NCBI GenBank assembly: GCA_021821185.1
Contig: JAKACU010000026.1
Span: 1 to 22,030, forward strand
Origin: Bacillota bacterium
Lineage (GTDB): Bacteria > Bacillota > Bacilli > Alicyclobacillales > SLC66
Direction: 5' to 3'
DNA: 22,030 bases
The translations under genes and the position numbers were made by a program. The notes under the pieces were generated by a model that was given only the letters and a program-made list of their open reading frames with translations, did not search any database and had not been told where the DNA came from. Of the stretch, positions 8,312 through 16,160 are shown piece by piece; the first letter of the stretch is position 1; each line of letters starts with the position of its first letter.

Positions 8312-10540
8312 TTGATATACAAGAAAGAGACTGTGGTAGGTGGAAGAAAACTCAGTGTAGAAACCGGTCGTTTGGCGAAACAGGCCAATGGTGCTGTGCT
8401 TGTGCGGTATGGTGATACAGTGGTGTTGGCTACAGTCACGGCTTCTAAGGATGCTAAGGATCTGGATTTTTTTCCGTTGACAGTCAATTACGAAGAGCGA
8501 CTATATGCAGTTGGGAAAATTCCAGGTGGATTTATCAAACGCGAAGGCCGACCGAGTGAAAAGGCCATTTTGGCAAGCCGTCTGATCGATCGCCCCATTC
8601 GCCCTTTGTTTTCGGAAGGGTTTCGAAATGATGTGCAAGTCGTCGTTATGGTGATGTCTGTTGATCAAGATTGTGCGCCAGAAATTGCGGGCATGATCGG
8701 TGTCTCTGCTGCGCTAGGGGTTTCTGATGTGCCTTTTGACAATCTCATCGGTGGCGTTATCGTTGGACGTGTAGGTGGTCAACTTGTGATTAATCCTACA
8801 ACGGCTGAAGCGCAGCAAAGTGATTTGCATCTTGTTGTGGCAGGTACACGAGATGCGATTATGATGGTAGAAGCTGGGGCGCAAGAGATTCCGGAAATGG
8901 ACATGCTCGAAGCCATTATGTTTGGTCATGACGAGATTCGTAACATTGTCCTGTTTTTGGATGAGTTTGTTGCCGAAGCAGGTAAGCCTAAAATGCAAGT
9001 GACTTTACATACAGTGGATAAAGATGTCGCAGCAGCCGTTCGTGCCCACGCGACTGATAAAATGAAACAGGCCATTTATACTGCGGAAAAACATGCGCGT
9101 GAAGATGCTATTGATGCTGTCGCGCAGGAGACAAAGAACGTTTTTGTTGAACAATTTCCTGAAAAAATGACTGATGTGTCTGAAGTGTTGCATGATATCG
9201 TCAAAGAGCAGGTTCGGCATGCTATCTTGTTTGATGACTTGCGTCCTGATGGACGAGCTTTGGATGAGATTCGTCCCATTTCTACGGACATCGGTATTTT
9301 GCCTCGCACACACGGATCCGGTCTGTTTACGCGTGGACAAACGCAAGCACTCTCGATTTGTACGTTGGGCGCACTCGGTGATGTGCAGATTCTTGATGGG
9401 ATCAGTACGGAAGAAAGCAAACGATTCATGCACCATTATAATTTCCCGCCATTTTCCACGGGTGAAGCGAGACCGCTTCGTCCACCGAGTCGGCGCGATA
9501 TCGGGCATGGTGCTTTAGGTGAACGCGCCATCGAACCGATCATCCCATCCGAAGAACAATTTCCCTACACGATTCGGCTGGTGTCAGAGGTTCTTGAATC
9601 AAACGGTTCAAGCTCGCAGGCAAGTATTTGCGGATCTGTGCTAGCGTTGATGGATGCAGGCGTTCCTATCAAAGCGCCTGTTGCAGGTGTGGCTATGGGT
9701 CTTGTCAAAGAAGAGGATCGCGTCGCCATTCTTACCGACATACAAGGTATGGAAGATCATCTGGGTGACATGGACTTTAAGGTCGCTGGTACAGCGCAAG
9801 GTGTAACAGCTTTGCAGATGGACATTAAGATTGCGGGTATTGATCGATCTATCCTGCAGACGGCTCTGCAAAAGGCTCATGCGGGTCGAATGTTCATCTT
9901 AAATAAAATGCTTGAGACGATTTCTTCGCCGAGAACAGAGTTGTCACCGTTTGCTCCGCGTATCATCACGATGCGTATTAATCCGGACAAAATTCGTGAA
10001 GTGATTGGCCCTGGTGGTCGCGTCATCAACAAAATCATTGAAGATACCGGTGTAAAAATTGATATCGAGCAAGATGGTCGCGTTTTTATCTCGACTAGCG
10101 ATGCTATGGCTGGTGAACAGGCTAAACGCATCATCGAGGGGATTACCCAAGATGTTGAAATCGGCACCACCTATGATGGTAAAGTCATGCGTGTCGAAAA
10201 GTATGGCGCGTTCGTTGAAATTTTACCGGGTAAAGAGGGGCTTGTTCATGTGTCTCAACTTGCAGCCGACCGTGTGAACAAGACGGAAGATGTCGTCAAA
10301 GTTGGTGACAGTCTCCTTGTGAAAGTAACGGAGATTGATTCGCAGGGGCGCGTTAACTTGTCTCACCGTGAAGTGCTTCGTGATCAAGGGGTGCCGATTG
10401 TCGATCTTCCTGCACGTGCGGAAGGCAGTCGCCCTTCGCCGGGTCAAGGGCGAACAGATCGTCCCCGTTCTGGAAGTGACCGCGGACCGCGCCAAGGAGA
10501 TCATCCAGAAAGACGGACATCAATGCCCGAACGAGTGTAA
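8312..10540 (+). CDS. pnp: Polyribonucleotide nucleotidyltransferase (PNPase)
   Basis: Phosphorolytic 3'-5' exoribonuclease of the degradosome, also able to add 3' tails. It has 742 residues from TTG 8312, with an AGAGGGGGGG ribosome-binding site ending about 8 bases upstream. Two RNase PH domains flank a helical domain. The first carries the [14 protein letters not shown] block. The second carries [15 protein letters not shown] and the active-site acidic residues D486 and D488 in the [13 protein letters not shown] segment. A KH domain has GPGG at 566-569, and an S1 domain follows ([20 protein letters not shown]). The tail of about 40 residues is rich in Arg, Gly, Ser, Asp and Pro and is probably disordered. 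No frameshift or missing motif is seen. A strong terminator follows. Confidence 0.97.
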   Translation: MIYKKETVVGGRKLSVETGRLAKQANGAVLVRYGDTVVLATVTASKDAKDLDFFPLTVNYEERLYAVGKIPGGFIKREGRPSEKAILASRLIDRPIRPLFSEGFRNDVQVVVMVMSVDQDCAPEIAGMIGVSAALGVSDVPFDNLIGGVIVGRVGGQLVINPTTAEAQQSDLHLVVAGTRDAIMMVEAGAQEIPEMDMLEAIMFGHDEIRNIVLFLDEFVAEAGKPKMQVTLHTVDKDVAAAVRAHATDKMKQAIYTAEKHAREDAIDAVAQETKNVFVEQFPEKMTDVSEVLHDIVKEQVRHAILFDDLRPDGRALDEIRPISTDIGILPRTHGSGLFTRGQTQALSICTLGALGDVQILDGISTEESKRFMHHYNFPPFSTGEARPLRPPSRRDIGHGALGERAIEPIIPSEEQFPYTIRLVSEVLESNGSSSQASICGSVLALMDAGVPIKAPVAGVAMGLVKEEDRVAILTDIQGMEDHLGDMDFKVAGTAQGVTALQMDIKIAGIDRSILQTALQKAHAGRMFILNKMLETISSPRTELSPFAPRIITMRINPDKIREVIGPGGRVINKIIEDTGVKIDIEQDGRVFISTSDAMAGEQAKRIIEGITQDVEIGTTYDGKVMRVEKYGAFVEILPGKEGLVHVSQLAADRVNKTEDVVKVGDSLLVKVTEIDSQGRVNLSHREVLRDQGVPIVDLPARAEGSRPSPGQGRTDRPRSGSDRGPRQGDHPERRTSMPERV

Positions 10541-10560
10541 AATAATTGGCGAATCAGGAA

Positions 10561-10588
10561 GAGCATCCTATAGGGTGCTCTCTTTTTG
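10561..10588 (+). terminator. Rho-independent terminator after pnp
   Basis: GAGCATCC (10561-10568), TATA loop and GGGTGCTC (10573-10580) make an 8-bp stem with one U-G pair, followed by TCTTTTT. This is a canonical intrinsic terminator placed 20 bases after the pnp stop, and it separates pnp from the next gene. Confidence 0.85.
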
Positions 10589-10646
10589 GTATGAACTTGT
10601 CCTTCATCGCATAGGGTGTCGGTAAGGATGCGAAAAAGGATGTGTT

Positions 10647-11687
10647 ATGATGCCAAAAAGACGTCAAAGGCGTTTGTTTATTGTGTACCGCGAAACAATT
10701 GCGATTACTCTCTCTGTCGTTGTCGTGGCAGCGACTTTCTTTTTTATACCTGGTCAAAAGTTGGCATCGCTTGATACTTTTGATGCGGAACCTGTTTTGG
10801 CACAACCAAACCTAAGCATGGTGCAGCAAAAAGCGCTGACCGCAACCTTACAGCAGGTGGCGCATCACTTTAACGCAGCACCGATTAATGCAAGAATGGA
10901 TCGCTGGTTAAAATTAATTCCAGGGTTAAATGGTGTGCAGCTAGATATCGCACAAACATTGCTTCATGCGACACAAAATGCAAAAACAACAGAACTGTAT
11001 TTCAAGCAAGTCTCACCTCAGGTAAGTAACGAATCTTTTGGCGCGGCACCGATATATCAAGCTAACATCCATAAACGTCAAATGGCACTCATGATTAACG
11101 TGGCGTGGGGAACTGAGTATGTGCCACAAATTCTCCAAATTCTGAAGCAAAATCAGGTACACGCAACCTTTTTCCTCGATGGATCATGGACACGCAAAAA
11201 TCAAGTCGTAGCTAAATCGATTGTAGACAGCGGTATGGAAGTGGGCAATCATGCTTATAACCATCCTATGATGAGTAAGATTTCACGTACACAAATGATC
11301 ACGCAGATCAGCAAAACAAACGATATAATTCGCCAAGCGACGGGCGTTCAACCCAGTTTGTTTGCGCCGCCAGCGGGTGATTTTAATCAAATGGTCGTTG
11401 ATGTAGCCCAAGGCTTACACATGCGAACGATTTTGTGGACGTTGGATACGATTGATTGGAAAAAACCCAGTTCGGGATTGATCCTGACACGCATTGTTCC
11501 GAAAAGGAGGCCCGGCGCCTTGGTGTTGATGCATCCGACAAAACCAACGGTCCAAGCGTTGCCTACCATGATCCATCAATTGTTGAAGGATGGGTATCAG
11601 TTGGTCACCGTCTCACAGATTCTAAGCCCCGTTAGGAATACTCCAAAAACATTAGCTGAAGCGCTGTCCATGATGGCTCATAGTTGA
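10647..11687 (+). CDS. ylxY: YlxY-type sporulation polysaccharide deacetylase family protein
   Basis: A 346-residue membrane-anchored protein with a NodB-like domain. A short basic N-terminus is followed by one hydrophobic segment at about 17-36, so the catalytic domain is predicted to be outside the membrane. The NodB domain starts near residue 145. It keeps the H-x(4)-H zinc motif in NHAYNHP, the FAPPAGDFN segment and LVLMHPT. Where active deacetylases have L-T-F-D-D-G-P it reads ALMINVAWG, so both Asp residues are missing. Position after pnp and before mlpA matches B. subtilis ylxY, a family associated with endospore formers. Start ATG 10647 has AAAGGA six bases upstream; ATG 10650 is an equal alternative. 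It may be a catalytically atypical or binding protein acting on spore peptidoglycan; the substrate is unknown. Confidence 0.85.
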   Translation: MMPKRRQRRLFIVYRETIAITLSVVVVAATFFFIPGQKLASLDTFDAEPVLAQPNLSMVQQKALTATLQQVAHHFNAAPINARMDRWLKLIPGLNGVQLDIAQTLLHATQNAKTTELYFKQVSPQVSNESFGAAPIYQANIHKRQMALMINVAWGTEYVPQILQILKQNQVHATFFLDGSWTRKNQVVAKSIVDSGMEVGNHAYNHPMMSKISRTQMITQISKTNDIIRQATGVQPSLFAPPAGDFNQMVVDVAQGLHMRTILWTLDTIDWKKPSSGLILTRIVPKRRPGALVLMHPTKPTVQALPTMIHQLLKDGYQLVTVSQILSPVRNTPKTLAEALSMMAHS

Positions 11688-11712
11688 GTCAAACGTCACA
11701 GTTTGCTATATT
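11684..11712 (+). promoter_or_regulatory. Candidate sigma-A promoter for mlpA
   Basis: TTGAGT (11684-11689), a 17-bp spacer and TATATT (11707-11712). The predicted start near 11719 gives a leader of about 26 bases containing the GGGGAGG ribosome-binding site. The -10 lies in the first copy of a 17-bp direct repeat. It is found by consensus matching only. Confidence 0.4.
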
Positions 11713-11734
11713 GGGTTCAGTTTAGCATATTGGG
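11699..11734 (+). repeat. Tandem 17-bp imperfect direct repeat upstream of mlpA
   Basis: CAGTTTGCTATATTGGG (11699-11715) and CAGTTTAGCATATTGGG (11718-11734) match at 14 of 17 positions with a 19-bp period; the three differences are consecutive. The repeat covers the candidate -10 and reaches the ribosome-binding site. It may be a duplication or a pair of protein-binding sites. Confidence 0.7.
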
Positions 11735-11744
11735 GAGGTTTCAC

Positions 11745-12998
11745 TTGATTTATCGGCATACGTTATCAAATGGTTTGCGCGTGATGATTGAGGAGATTGC
11801 CTATGTGCGCTCGGTGAGTATGGGTATATGGATCGGCACCGGGTCCCGTGACGAATTGCCTGAAGAAGCAGGTGTGTCACACCTCTTAGAGCACATGTTT
11901 TTTAAAGGAACAAGCAGGCTTTCGGCCGCGCAATTGGCTGAAGTGTTTGATAACATCGGCGGCCAGATTAACGCATTTACCACGAAGGAATATACGGGGT
12001 TCCATGCGAAAGTTTTGGATGAACATGTACCATTAGCTCTTGATACGCTTGCCCAAATGATGTTTGATTCGGTGTTTGATGAAGAAGAATTGCAGCGTGA
12101 AAAACGCGTTGTGGTTGAGGAAATCAAAATGTACGAGGATAATCCCGAAGAAGCTGTGCACGATTTGATTGTCGAAGAGTCGTATGCAGGACACCCTTTA
12201 GGAGCAAACATTCTTGGTACAGAGAACAGTTTGGCTCGCATTGATCGATCGTGTCTGCTCAATTATGTGAATCGTCGATATACGCCAGATAATATGGTTT
12301 TATCGATTTCTGGTCATATTCAAATGGGTACTGTTTTAGATCAAATTGAGCGACTGTTTGGTGGCTTTCGCAGGAAAAAGGGCGTTGTTCCTTCAGGGGC
12401 ACCAACGTTTTTGGCTAGACGAATTTTTCGTCCTCGTCCCGTGGAACAGACGCATGTATGTCTTGCTGTAAGAGGACATGAATATGAGGATGAGCGATCC
12501 TATGCAATGGTTTTATTGAATAACGTGCTTGGCGGTAGCTCAAGTTCGCGGTTGTTTCAAGAAATTCGCGAGCGCCGTGGCATGGCCTATAACGTATTTA
12601 GTTATCACAGTATGTTTCGCGATGCTGGACTTTTCACGATATATTTTGGTTCATCGGCAGCACAGGCCGGGGAAGTGTACATGTTATTGGATACATTGTT
12701 GCGTGACCTTTCGAATCATGGCATTTCTGCGGATGAATTAGCCAAGGCCAAAAATCAGCTGGTAGGATCATTGCTGTTAAGTATGGAGAGTACATCGCAA
12801 CGGATGAGCAGGCTTGGCAAGAATGAATTATTGCTCGGTCGGCAAGTTGATCTTGAGGAAACGATCGCTGAGTTGCGAAAAGTGACGCTACAAGACGTTC
12901 ATACGCTTGCCGCAAAGTTATTGTCGCAGCCGATCTCTGTGGTGGCTTTGGGGCCTGAAGATCAGCCATTTGACGTTGACGGTTCCTTTCATGCGTAA
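11745..12998 (+). CDS. mlpA: M16 family zinc metallopeptidase MlpA
   Basis: A 417-residue single-unit M16 (processing-peptidase-like) zinc protease. Zinc ligands are in the inverted motif H46-L-L-E49-H50, with the distal Glu in VVVEEI at 125/126. The N-terminus begins IYRHTLSNGLRV, typical of the family. The C-terminal half has the Y-N-V-F-S-Y and GSSSSRLFQEIRE blocks that form the second M16 lobe (R/Y pair region). I chose TTG 11745 because GGGGAGG lies six bases upstream and the family begins just there; the upstream TTG at 11703 would add 14 non-family residues. Position after ylxY matches B. subtilis mlpA (ymxG), reported to affect extracellular protease production. No signal peptide is seen, so it is likely cytoplasmic. 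It overlaps dut by 8 bases. Confidence 0.92.
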   Translation: MIYRHTLSNGLRVMIEEIAYVRSVSMGIWIGTGSRDELPEEAGVSHLLEHMFFKGTSRLSAAQLAEVFDNIGGQINAFTTKEYTGFHAKVLDEHVPLALDTLAQMMFDSVFDEEELQREKRVVVEEIKMYEDNPEEAVHDLIVEESYAGHPLGANILGTENSLARIDRSCLLNYVNRRYTPDNMVLSISGHIQMGTVLDQIERLFGGFRRKKGVVPSGAPTFLARRIFRPRPVEQTHVCLAVRGHEYEDERSYAMVLLNNVLGGSSSSRLFQEIRERRGMAYNVFSYHSMFRDAGLFTIYFGSSAAQAGEVYMLLDTLLRDLSNHGISADELAKAKNQLVGSLLLSMESTSQRMSRLGKNELLLGRQVDLEETIAELRKVTLQDVHTLAAKLLSQPISVVALGPEDQPFDVDGSFHA

Positions 12999-13434
12999 AT
13001 TTGAGTGGGTTCCAGGCTATGAGACATCGGAACTTCTTCTTCCTATGCGGCAAACGCCTGGATCAGCGGGCTATGACTTATTTGCCTATGATCGTTGCGT
13101 TGTAGCAAAAGGTGCCGTTCAATTGATTCAGACTGGTGTGCGGGTGCTCCTCGAAAACGGTGAATTTTTAGCCATTTTCGCGCGCAGCAGTCTGGCGGTG
13201 AAACACTATCTTATACTCGCTAACGGTGTTGGAGTTGTCGATGCTGACTATTATGGTAATGCGGATAATTTCGGTCACATCATGATTCCCTTAGTCAACC
13301 TCGGTCAACATGACGTGATTATTGAACGTGGGGAACGTATTGCCCAGGGGATTTTTATGCCATTCATGACTATTCAAAACGAATCGTTCGTCAAGCGCTT
13401 GCGCACGGGAGGTTTTGGCTCTACGGATACTTGA
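12991..13434 (+). CDS. dut: dUTP diphosphatase
   Basis: Hydrolyses dUTP to dUMP and pyrophosphate, keeping uracil out of DNA. It has 147 residues from ATG 12991, overlapping the mlpA stop by 8 bases without an obvious Shine-Dalgarno sequence, so translation may be coupled to mlpA. Trimeric dUTPase motifs are visible: motif 1 PGSAGYDLFA at 23-32, motif 2 FARSSLA, motif 3 GVVDADYYGN with the catalytic Asp, motif 4 RGERIAQGIF and motif 5 GGFGST at the C-terminus. The D-Y-Y in motif 3 (rather than D-Y-R) resembles the YncF/YosS type found in Bacillus and its phages. B. subtilis has ymxH at this place instead, so dut is a locus-specific difference. Confidence 0.92.
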   Translation: MRKFEWVPGYETSELLLPMRQTPGSAGYDLFAYDRCVVAKGAVQLIQTGVRVLLENGEFLAIFARSSLAVKHYLILANGVGVVDADYYGNADNFGHIMIPLVNLGQHDVIIERGERIAQGIFMPFMTIQNESFVKRLRTGGFGSTDT

Positions 13435-13460
13435 TTCTACTGTTTTCACCCTTCATCTTT

Positions 13461-13536
13461 ATGACGCATATCATGTTTTCAGGAATCCATGGTGGGCTTT
13501 TCTCACGAGCACCATGCCTTGAAATTTATGCGTCAT
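13461..13536. repeat. Large nested inverted repeat between dut and dpaA
   Basis: Three collinear arm pairs form one imperfect hairpin of 76 bases. The outer pair is ATGACGCATA (13461-13470) with TATGCGTCAT (13527-13536), a perfect 10 bp. The middle pair is TTTCAGG (13477-13483) with CTTGAAA (13518-13524), allowing one G-U, and the inner pair is CATGGTG (13488-13494) with CACCATG (13510-13516). No T-run follows, so it is not a standard intrinsic terminator. The right arms overlap the -35 and spacer of the candidate dpaA promoter. Confidence 0.75.
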
Positions 13537-13546
13537 GGCGTACAAT
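13519..13546 (+). promoter_or_regulatory. Candidate sigma-A-like promoter for the dpaA operon
   Basis: TTGAAA (13519-13524), a 16-bp spacer and TACAAT (13541-13546); each hexamer matches consensus at five of six positions. The start would fall near 13553, leaving a very short leader before ATG 13568 that still holds most of the GAAAGGGG ribosome-binding site. B. subtilis spoVF is sigma-K dependent. I see only a partial sigma-K -10 (CATGGCGTA at 13534) without a matching -35. Confidence 0.45.
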
Positions 13547-13567
13547 GGGGTGAAAGGGGTACCCGGG

Positions 13568-14470
13568 ATGCTTACAGGTATTAAAATTGCTTTTGTCGGC
13601 GGCGATGCCCGCATCATCGAGGTCATTCGACGCATGAGTGAACTCGATGCTGTGACTCGTTTGTTTGGGTTTGACCGTATCGACTTGCAACTTCCCGATA
13701 TGCAAAAATTGGAGTTATCCCCACAAGCTTTAGCTGACGTTGATGTCGTTGTTCTTCCCGTTGCTGGGATGAATGAAGATGGTACGATAGATGCTACGTT
13801 TTCCAGCACAACGTTGGCGTTTGACGAGGAGCACTTTGCTGCTATCGCCAAGGCAGCCCCTGTGTTCACGGGTATCGCAAGGCCACGCCTGCTGTTGCTT
13901 GCCAAACGTCACGGTTTGAATTTGATTAAACTCATGGAACTTGACGAAGTGGCCATTTTAAATTCCATTCCGACAGCGGAAGGCGCCATTGCCATGGCGA
14001 TGGATAACACCGATATCACGTTACATGGTTCTACCTGTGCAGTGTTAGGTTTAGGGCGCAGCGGCATGACTTTGGCACGTGTTTTGGCTGCGTTAGGGGC
14101 TCAAGTCTTGGTTGGGGCCCGTAAAGAGGGAGACCTTGCGCGTGCCAAAGAAATGGGACTAACGCCTTTTTCTTTAATGGATATTGATGATGCTATTGAC
14201 CATGTTGATGTTATTTTTAATACGATCCCCGCCCCCATCTTAACGTCAGAGGTTTTGACGCATGTTTCGCGATCGGCAGTTATTATTGATATCGCTTCTG
14301 CTCCCGGCGGGACCGATTTTCGATATGCAGAACGTCGTGGAATTAAGGCGTTGCTTGCTCCAAGCCTGCCAGGGATGGTGGCGCCAAAAACAGCCGGACG
14401 CATTATCGCGCAATCGCTTGAACGTTTGATTCGCGAGCAAGTCTGGTTCCCTGGGGGGATCGTAAAATGA
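13568..14470 (+). CDS. dpaA: Dipicolinate synthase subunit A
   Basis: Subunit A (SpoVFA) of the enzyme that oxidises a dihydrodipicolinate-pathway intermediate to dipicolinic acid in the mother cell, for Ca-DPA loading of the spore. It has 300 residues from ATG 13568, with GAAAGGGG eight bases upstream. The sequence begins MLTGIKIAFVGGDAR like the B. subtilis protein. Residues about 150-165 hold the NAD(P)-binding loop VLGLGRSGMT. The conserved C-terminal SAPGGTDFRYAE and GIKALLAPSLPGMVAPKTAG blocks are present. It overlaps dpaB by 4 bases (ATGA), consistent with a stoichiometric A/B complex. It is followed by the genes that make its substrate. An in-frame upstream ATG at 13535 lies within the inverted repeat and promoter and is not the start. 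Confidence 0.97.
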   Translation: MLTGIKIAFVGGDARIIEVIRRMSELDAVTRLFGFDRIDLQLPDMQKLELSPQALADVDVVVLPVAGMNEDGTIDATFSSTTLAFDEEHFAAIAKAAPVFTGIARPRLLLLAKRHGLNLIKLMELDEVAILNSIPTAEGAIAMAMDNTDITLHGSTCAVLGLGRSGMTLARVLAALGAQVLVGARKEGDLARAKEMGLTPFSLMDIDDAIDHVDVIFNTIPAPILTSEVLTHVSRSAVIIDIASAPGGTDFRYAERRGIKALLAPSLPGMVAPKTAGRIIAQSLERLIREQVWFPGGIVK

Positions 14471-15066
14471 CGGATCTGGCATCAGTTACGGTAGGTTTTG
14501 CTATTACAGGTTCTCATTGTACGTATGCTGAAGTTTTTCCAGAAATCGAGCGATTCGTTCAATTAGGTACGACCGTTGTTCCGATTTTTTCTTACTCTGT
14601 TTTGCAGACCTCTACACGTTTTGGCGAGGCAGGGGAATGGGCAAAGCGCATCGAAGAGGTTACGGGGCAAAAAGCGATTACGTCGATTACTGAGGCCGAA
14701 CCACTTGGTCCCTCGAAGCGTTTAGATGTGGTTGTTATCGCACCTTGTACGGGAAGCACTCTGAGTCGATTGGCAAATGCGCAAAATGACTCAGCTGTCC
14801 TGATGGCAGCTAAAGCCACTATGCGCAATGATCGACCTGTCGTTATTGCAATTTCGACCAATGACGGGCTCGGGCTTAACTTCGGTAATATTGCCCATCT
14901 TGTAGCCATGAAGAATTTGTTCTTTGTGCCTTTTGGGCAAGACGATCCATTTAAAAAGATGAATTCTCTTGTGTCAAGGATGGATTTGATTATTCCAACG
15001 GTAGAAGCAGCACTTCAAAAAAAGCAATTCCAGCCCCTGCTGATTGAGAGGTATCAAAAGGCGTAG
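14467..15066 (+). CDS. dpaB: Dipicolinate synthase subunit B (flavoprotein)
   Basis: Flavoprotein-type partner of DpaA (SpoVFB). It has 199 residues and its ATG overlaps the dpaA stop. The fold belongs to the FMN-dependent decarboxylase-like flavoproteins. N-terminal VGFAITGSHCTY is the phosphate-binding start, VVVIAPCTGSTLSRLA is the conserved P-C-T-G flavin loop, and ISTNDGLGLNFGNIAHL is a DpaB signature. It acts in the mother-cell cytosol together with DpaA. A 9-bp hairpin follows the stop, before asd. Confidence 0.96.
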   Translation: MTDLASVTVGFAITGSHCTYAEVFPEIERFVQLGTTVVPIFSYSVLQTSTRFGEAGEWAKRIEEVTGQKAITSITEAEPLGPSKRLDVVVIAPCTGSTLSRLANAQNDSAVLMAAKATMRNDRPVVIAISTNDGLGLNFGNIAHLVAMKNLFFVPFGQDDPFKKMNSLVSRMDLIIPTVEAALQKKQFQPLLIERYQKA

Positions 15067-15067
15067 C

Positions 15068-15089
15068 GCGATGGGGGTAACCTCATCGC
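15068..15089 (+). terminator. Hairpin between dpaB and asd
   Basis: GCGATGGGG (15068-15076), GTAA loop and CCTCATCGC (15081-15089) form a 9-bp stem with one G-U pair and a GNRA-type tetraloop. It begins one base after the dpaB stop codon. No real T-tract follows (ACTTCGTTGAT), so it is more likely an attenuator, RNA-stability or processing element than a full terminator. Confidence 0.5.
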
Positions 15090-15120
15090 ACTTCGTTGAT
15101 AAAATGAGGTGTCATAACGG

Positions 15121-16158
15121 GTGAATTCACGGGTGAATGTAGCAGTTGTCGGCGCAACAGGCGCTGTTGGGCAAGCCATGATCGATACGTTGTTACGCAG
15201 AAAATTTCCATATACTTCATTGAAACTCTTAGCGTCGAAGCGTTCTGCGGGTGCGACTGTCATGGTCGGGCAAACACCGTACGTTGTCGAGGAAGCGACA
15301 CCAGCATCGTTTGATGACGTGGATATCGCTTTGTTTAGCGCTGGCGGCGATGTGTCATTACAACTTGCCCCGGAGGCTGTGAAACGTGGTGCCTTGGTGA
15401 TTGACAATACGAGCGCCTATCGTATGCACCCAGAAGTTCCTTTAGTTGTTCCTGAGGTGAATGCTGATGCCATGTGGTCCAACAATGGGATCATCGCCAA
15501 CCCAAATTGTTCGACCATTCAGATGATGGTCGCTTTGAATCCGGTCTACAAAGCGTATGGGATCAAACGTATTGTCGTTTCGACCTATCAGGCTGCTTCT
15601 GGAGCAGGAGCACGCGCAATCGACGACTTGCTCCAAACAGCGAAACAGTATTTGGCCAATGAACCGATGCAAGCATCGACTTTACCCGTTAGTAAGCTTG
15701 CCAAACATTATCCGCTCGCATTTAACGTTTTGCCGCAAATTGATGTTTTTGAAGAAAATGGCTACACCAAAGAAGAAATGAAGATGGTAAATGAAACGCA
15801 CAAAATTTTTGCGGATGATACGATTCAGGTGACGCCAACTGCTGCACGAGTACCTGTGATCTATGGACATTCGGAATCTGTTTACGTGGAAACCAAAGAA
15901 CCGTTTGTGTTGTCTGATGTATTGCAACTTCTGCAAACGGCACCAGGCGTTATCGTGCAGGATAATCCCCAGGAACAGTTGTACCCGCAAGCGATTGTGG
16001 CCGCTGGTCAGCTTGAGGTATTTGTTGGACGTATTCGTAAGGATCTGTATGTAGATAATGGATTATCTATGTGGGTTGTCTCAGACAACATTCTTAAAGG
16101 CGCTGCGTGGAATGCGGTACAAATTGCAGAACTTTGGCTTTCCCAGGTGGGGCGCTAA
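15121..16158 (+). CDS. asd: Aspartate-semialdehyde dehydrogenase
   Basis: Reduces aspartyl phosphate to aspartate semialdehyde, the branch compound for lysine/DAP, threonine and methionine. It has 345 residues from GTG 15121, with GAGGTG nine bases upstream. The NADP-binding loop is VVGATGAVGQ, the catalytic cysteine is C130 in NPNCST, and the active-site His is H250 in VIYGHSE. The protein runs to the usual family end. It sits between dpaB and dapG exactly as in B. subtilis. A downstream in-frame GTG at 15133 would start nearer the conserved NVAVVGATG and is a less likely alternative. Confidence 0.96.
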   Translation: MNSRVNVAVVGATGAVGQAMIDTLLRRKFPYTSLKLLASKRSAGATVMVGQTPYVVEEATPASFDDVDIALFSAGGDVSLQLAPEAVKRGALVIDNTSAYRMHPEVPLVVPEVNADAMWSNNGIIANPNCSTIQMMVALNPVYKAYGIKRIVVSTYQAASGAGARAIDDLLQTAKQYLANEPMQASTLPVSKLAKHYPLAFNVLPQIDVFEENGYTKEEMKMVNETHKIFADDTIQVTPTAARVPVIYGHSESVYVETKEPFVLSDVLQLLQTAPGVIVQDNPQEQLYPQAIVAAGQLEVFVGRIRKDLYVDNGLSMWVVSDNILKGAAWNAVQIAELWLSQVGR

Positions 16159-16160
16159 AC

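Noticed and set aside
9005..9508. Minus-strand open frames of 117-167 codons opposite pnp
   Set aside because: They lie opposite strongly conserved PNPase coding sequence, have no recognisable motifs, and all surrounding genes are on the + strand.
10588..10620. Possible sigma-E-like promoter (CATAGGGT at 10610) upstream of ylxY
   Set aside because: The -10 matches only in part and the -35 region (GTATGAA) is poor, so I cannot support it, although a sporulation promoter would be expected.
15097..15105. Extended -10-like TGATAAAAT upstream of asd
   Set aside because: The start point would fall near 15112, downstream of the GAGGTG ribosome-binding site at 15106-15111 that asd appears to use, and there is no -35 match.
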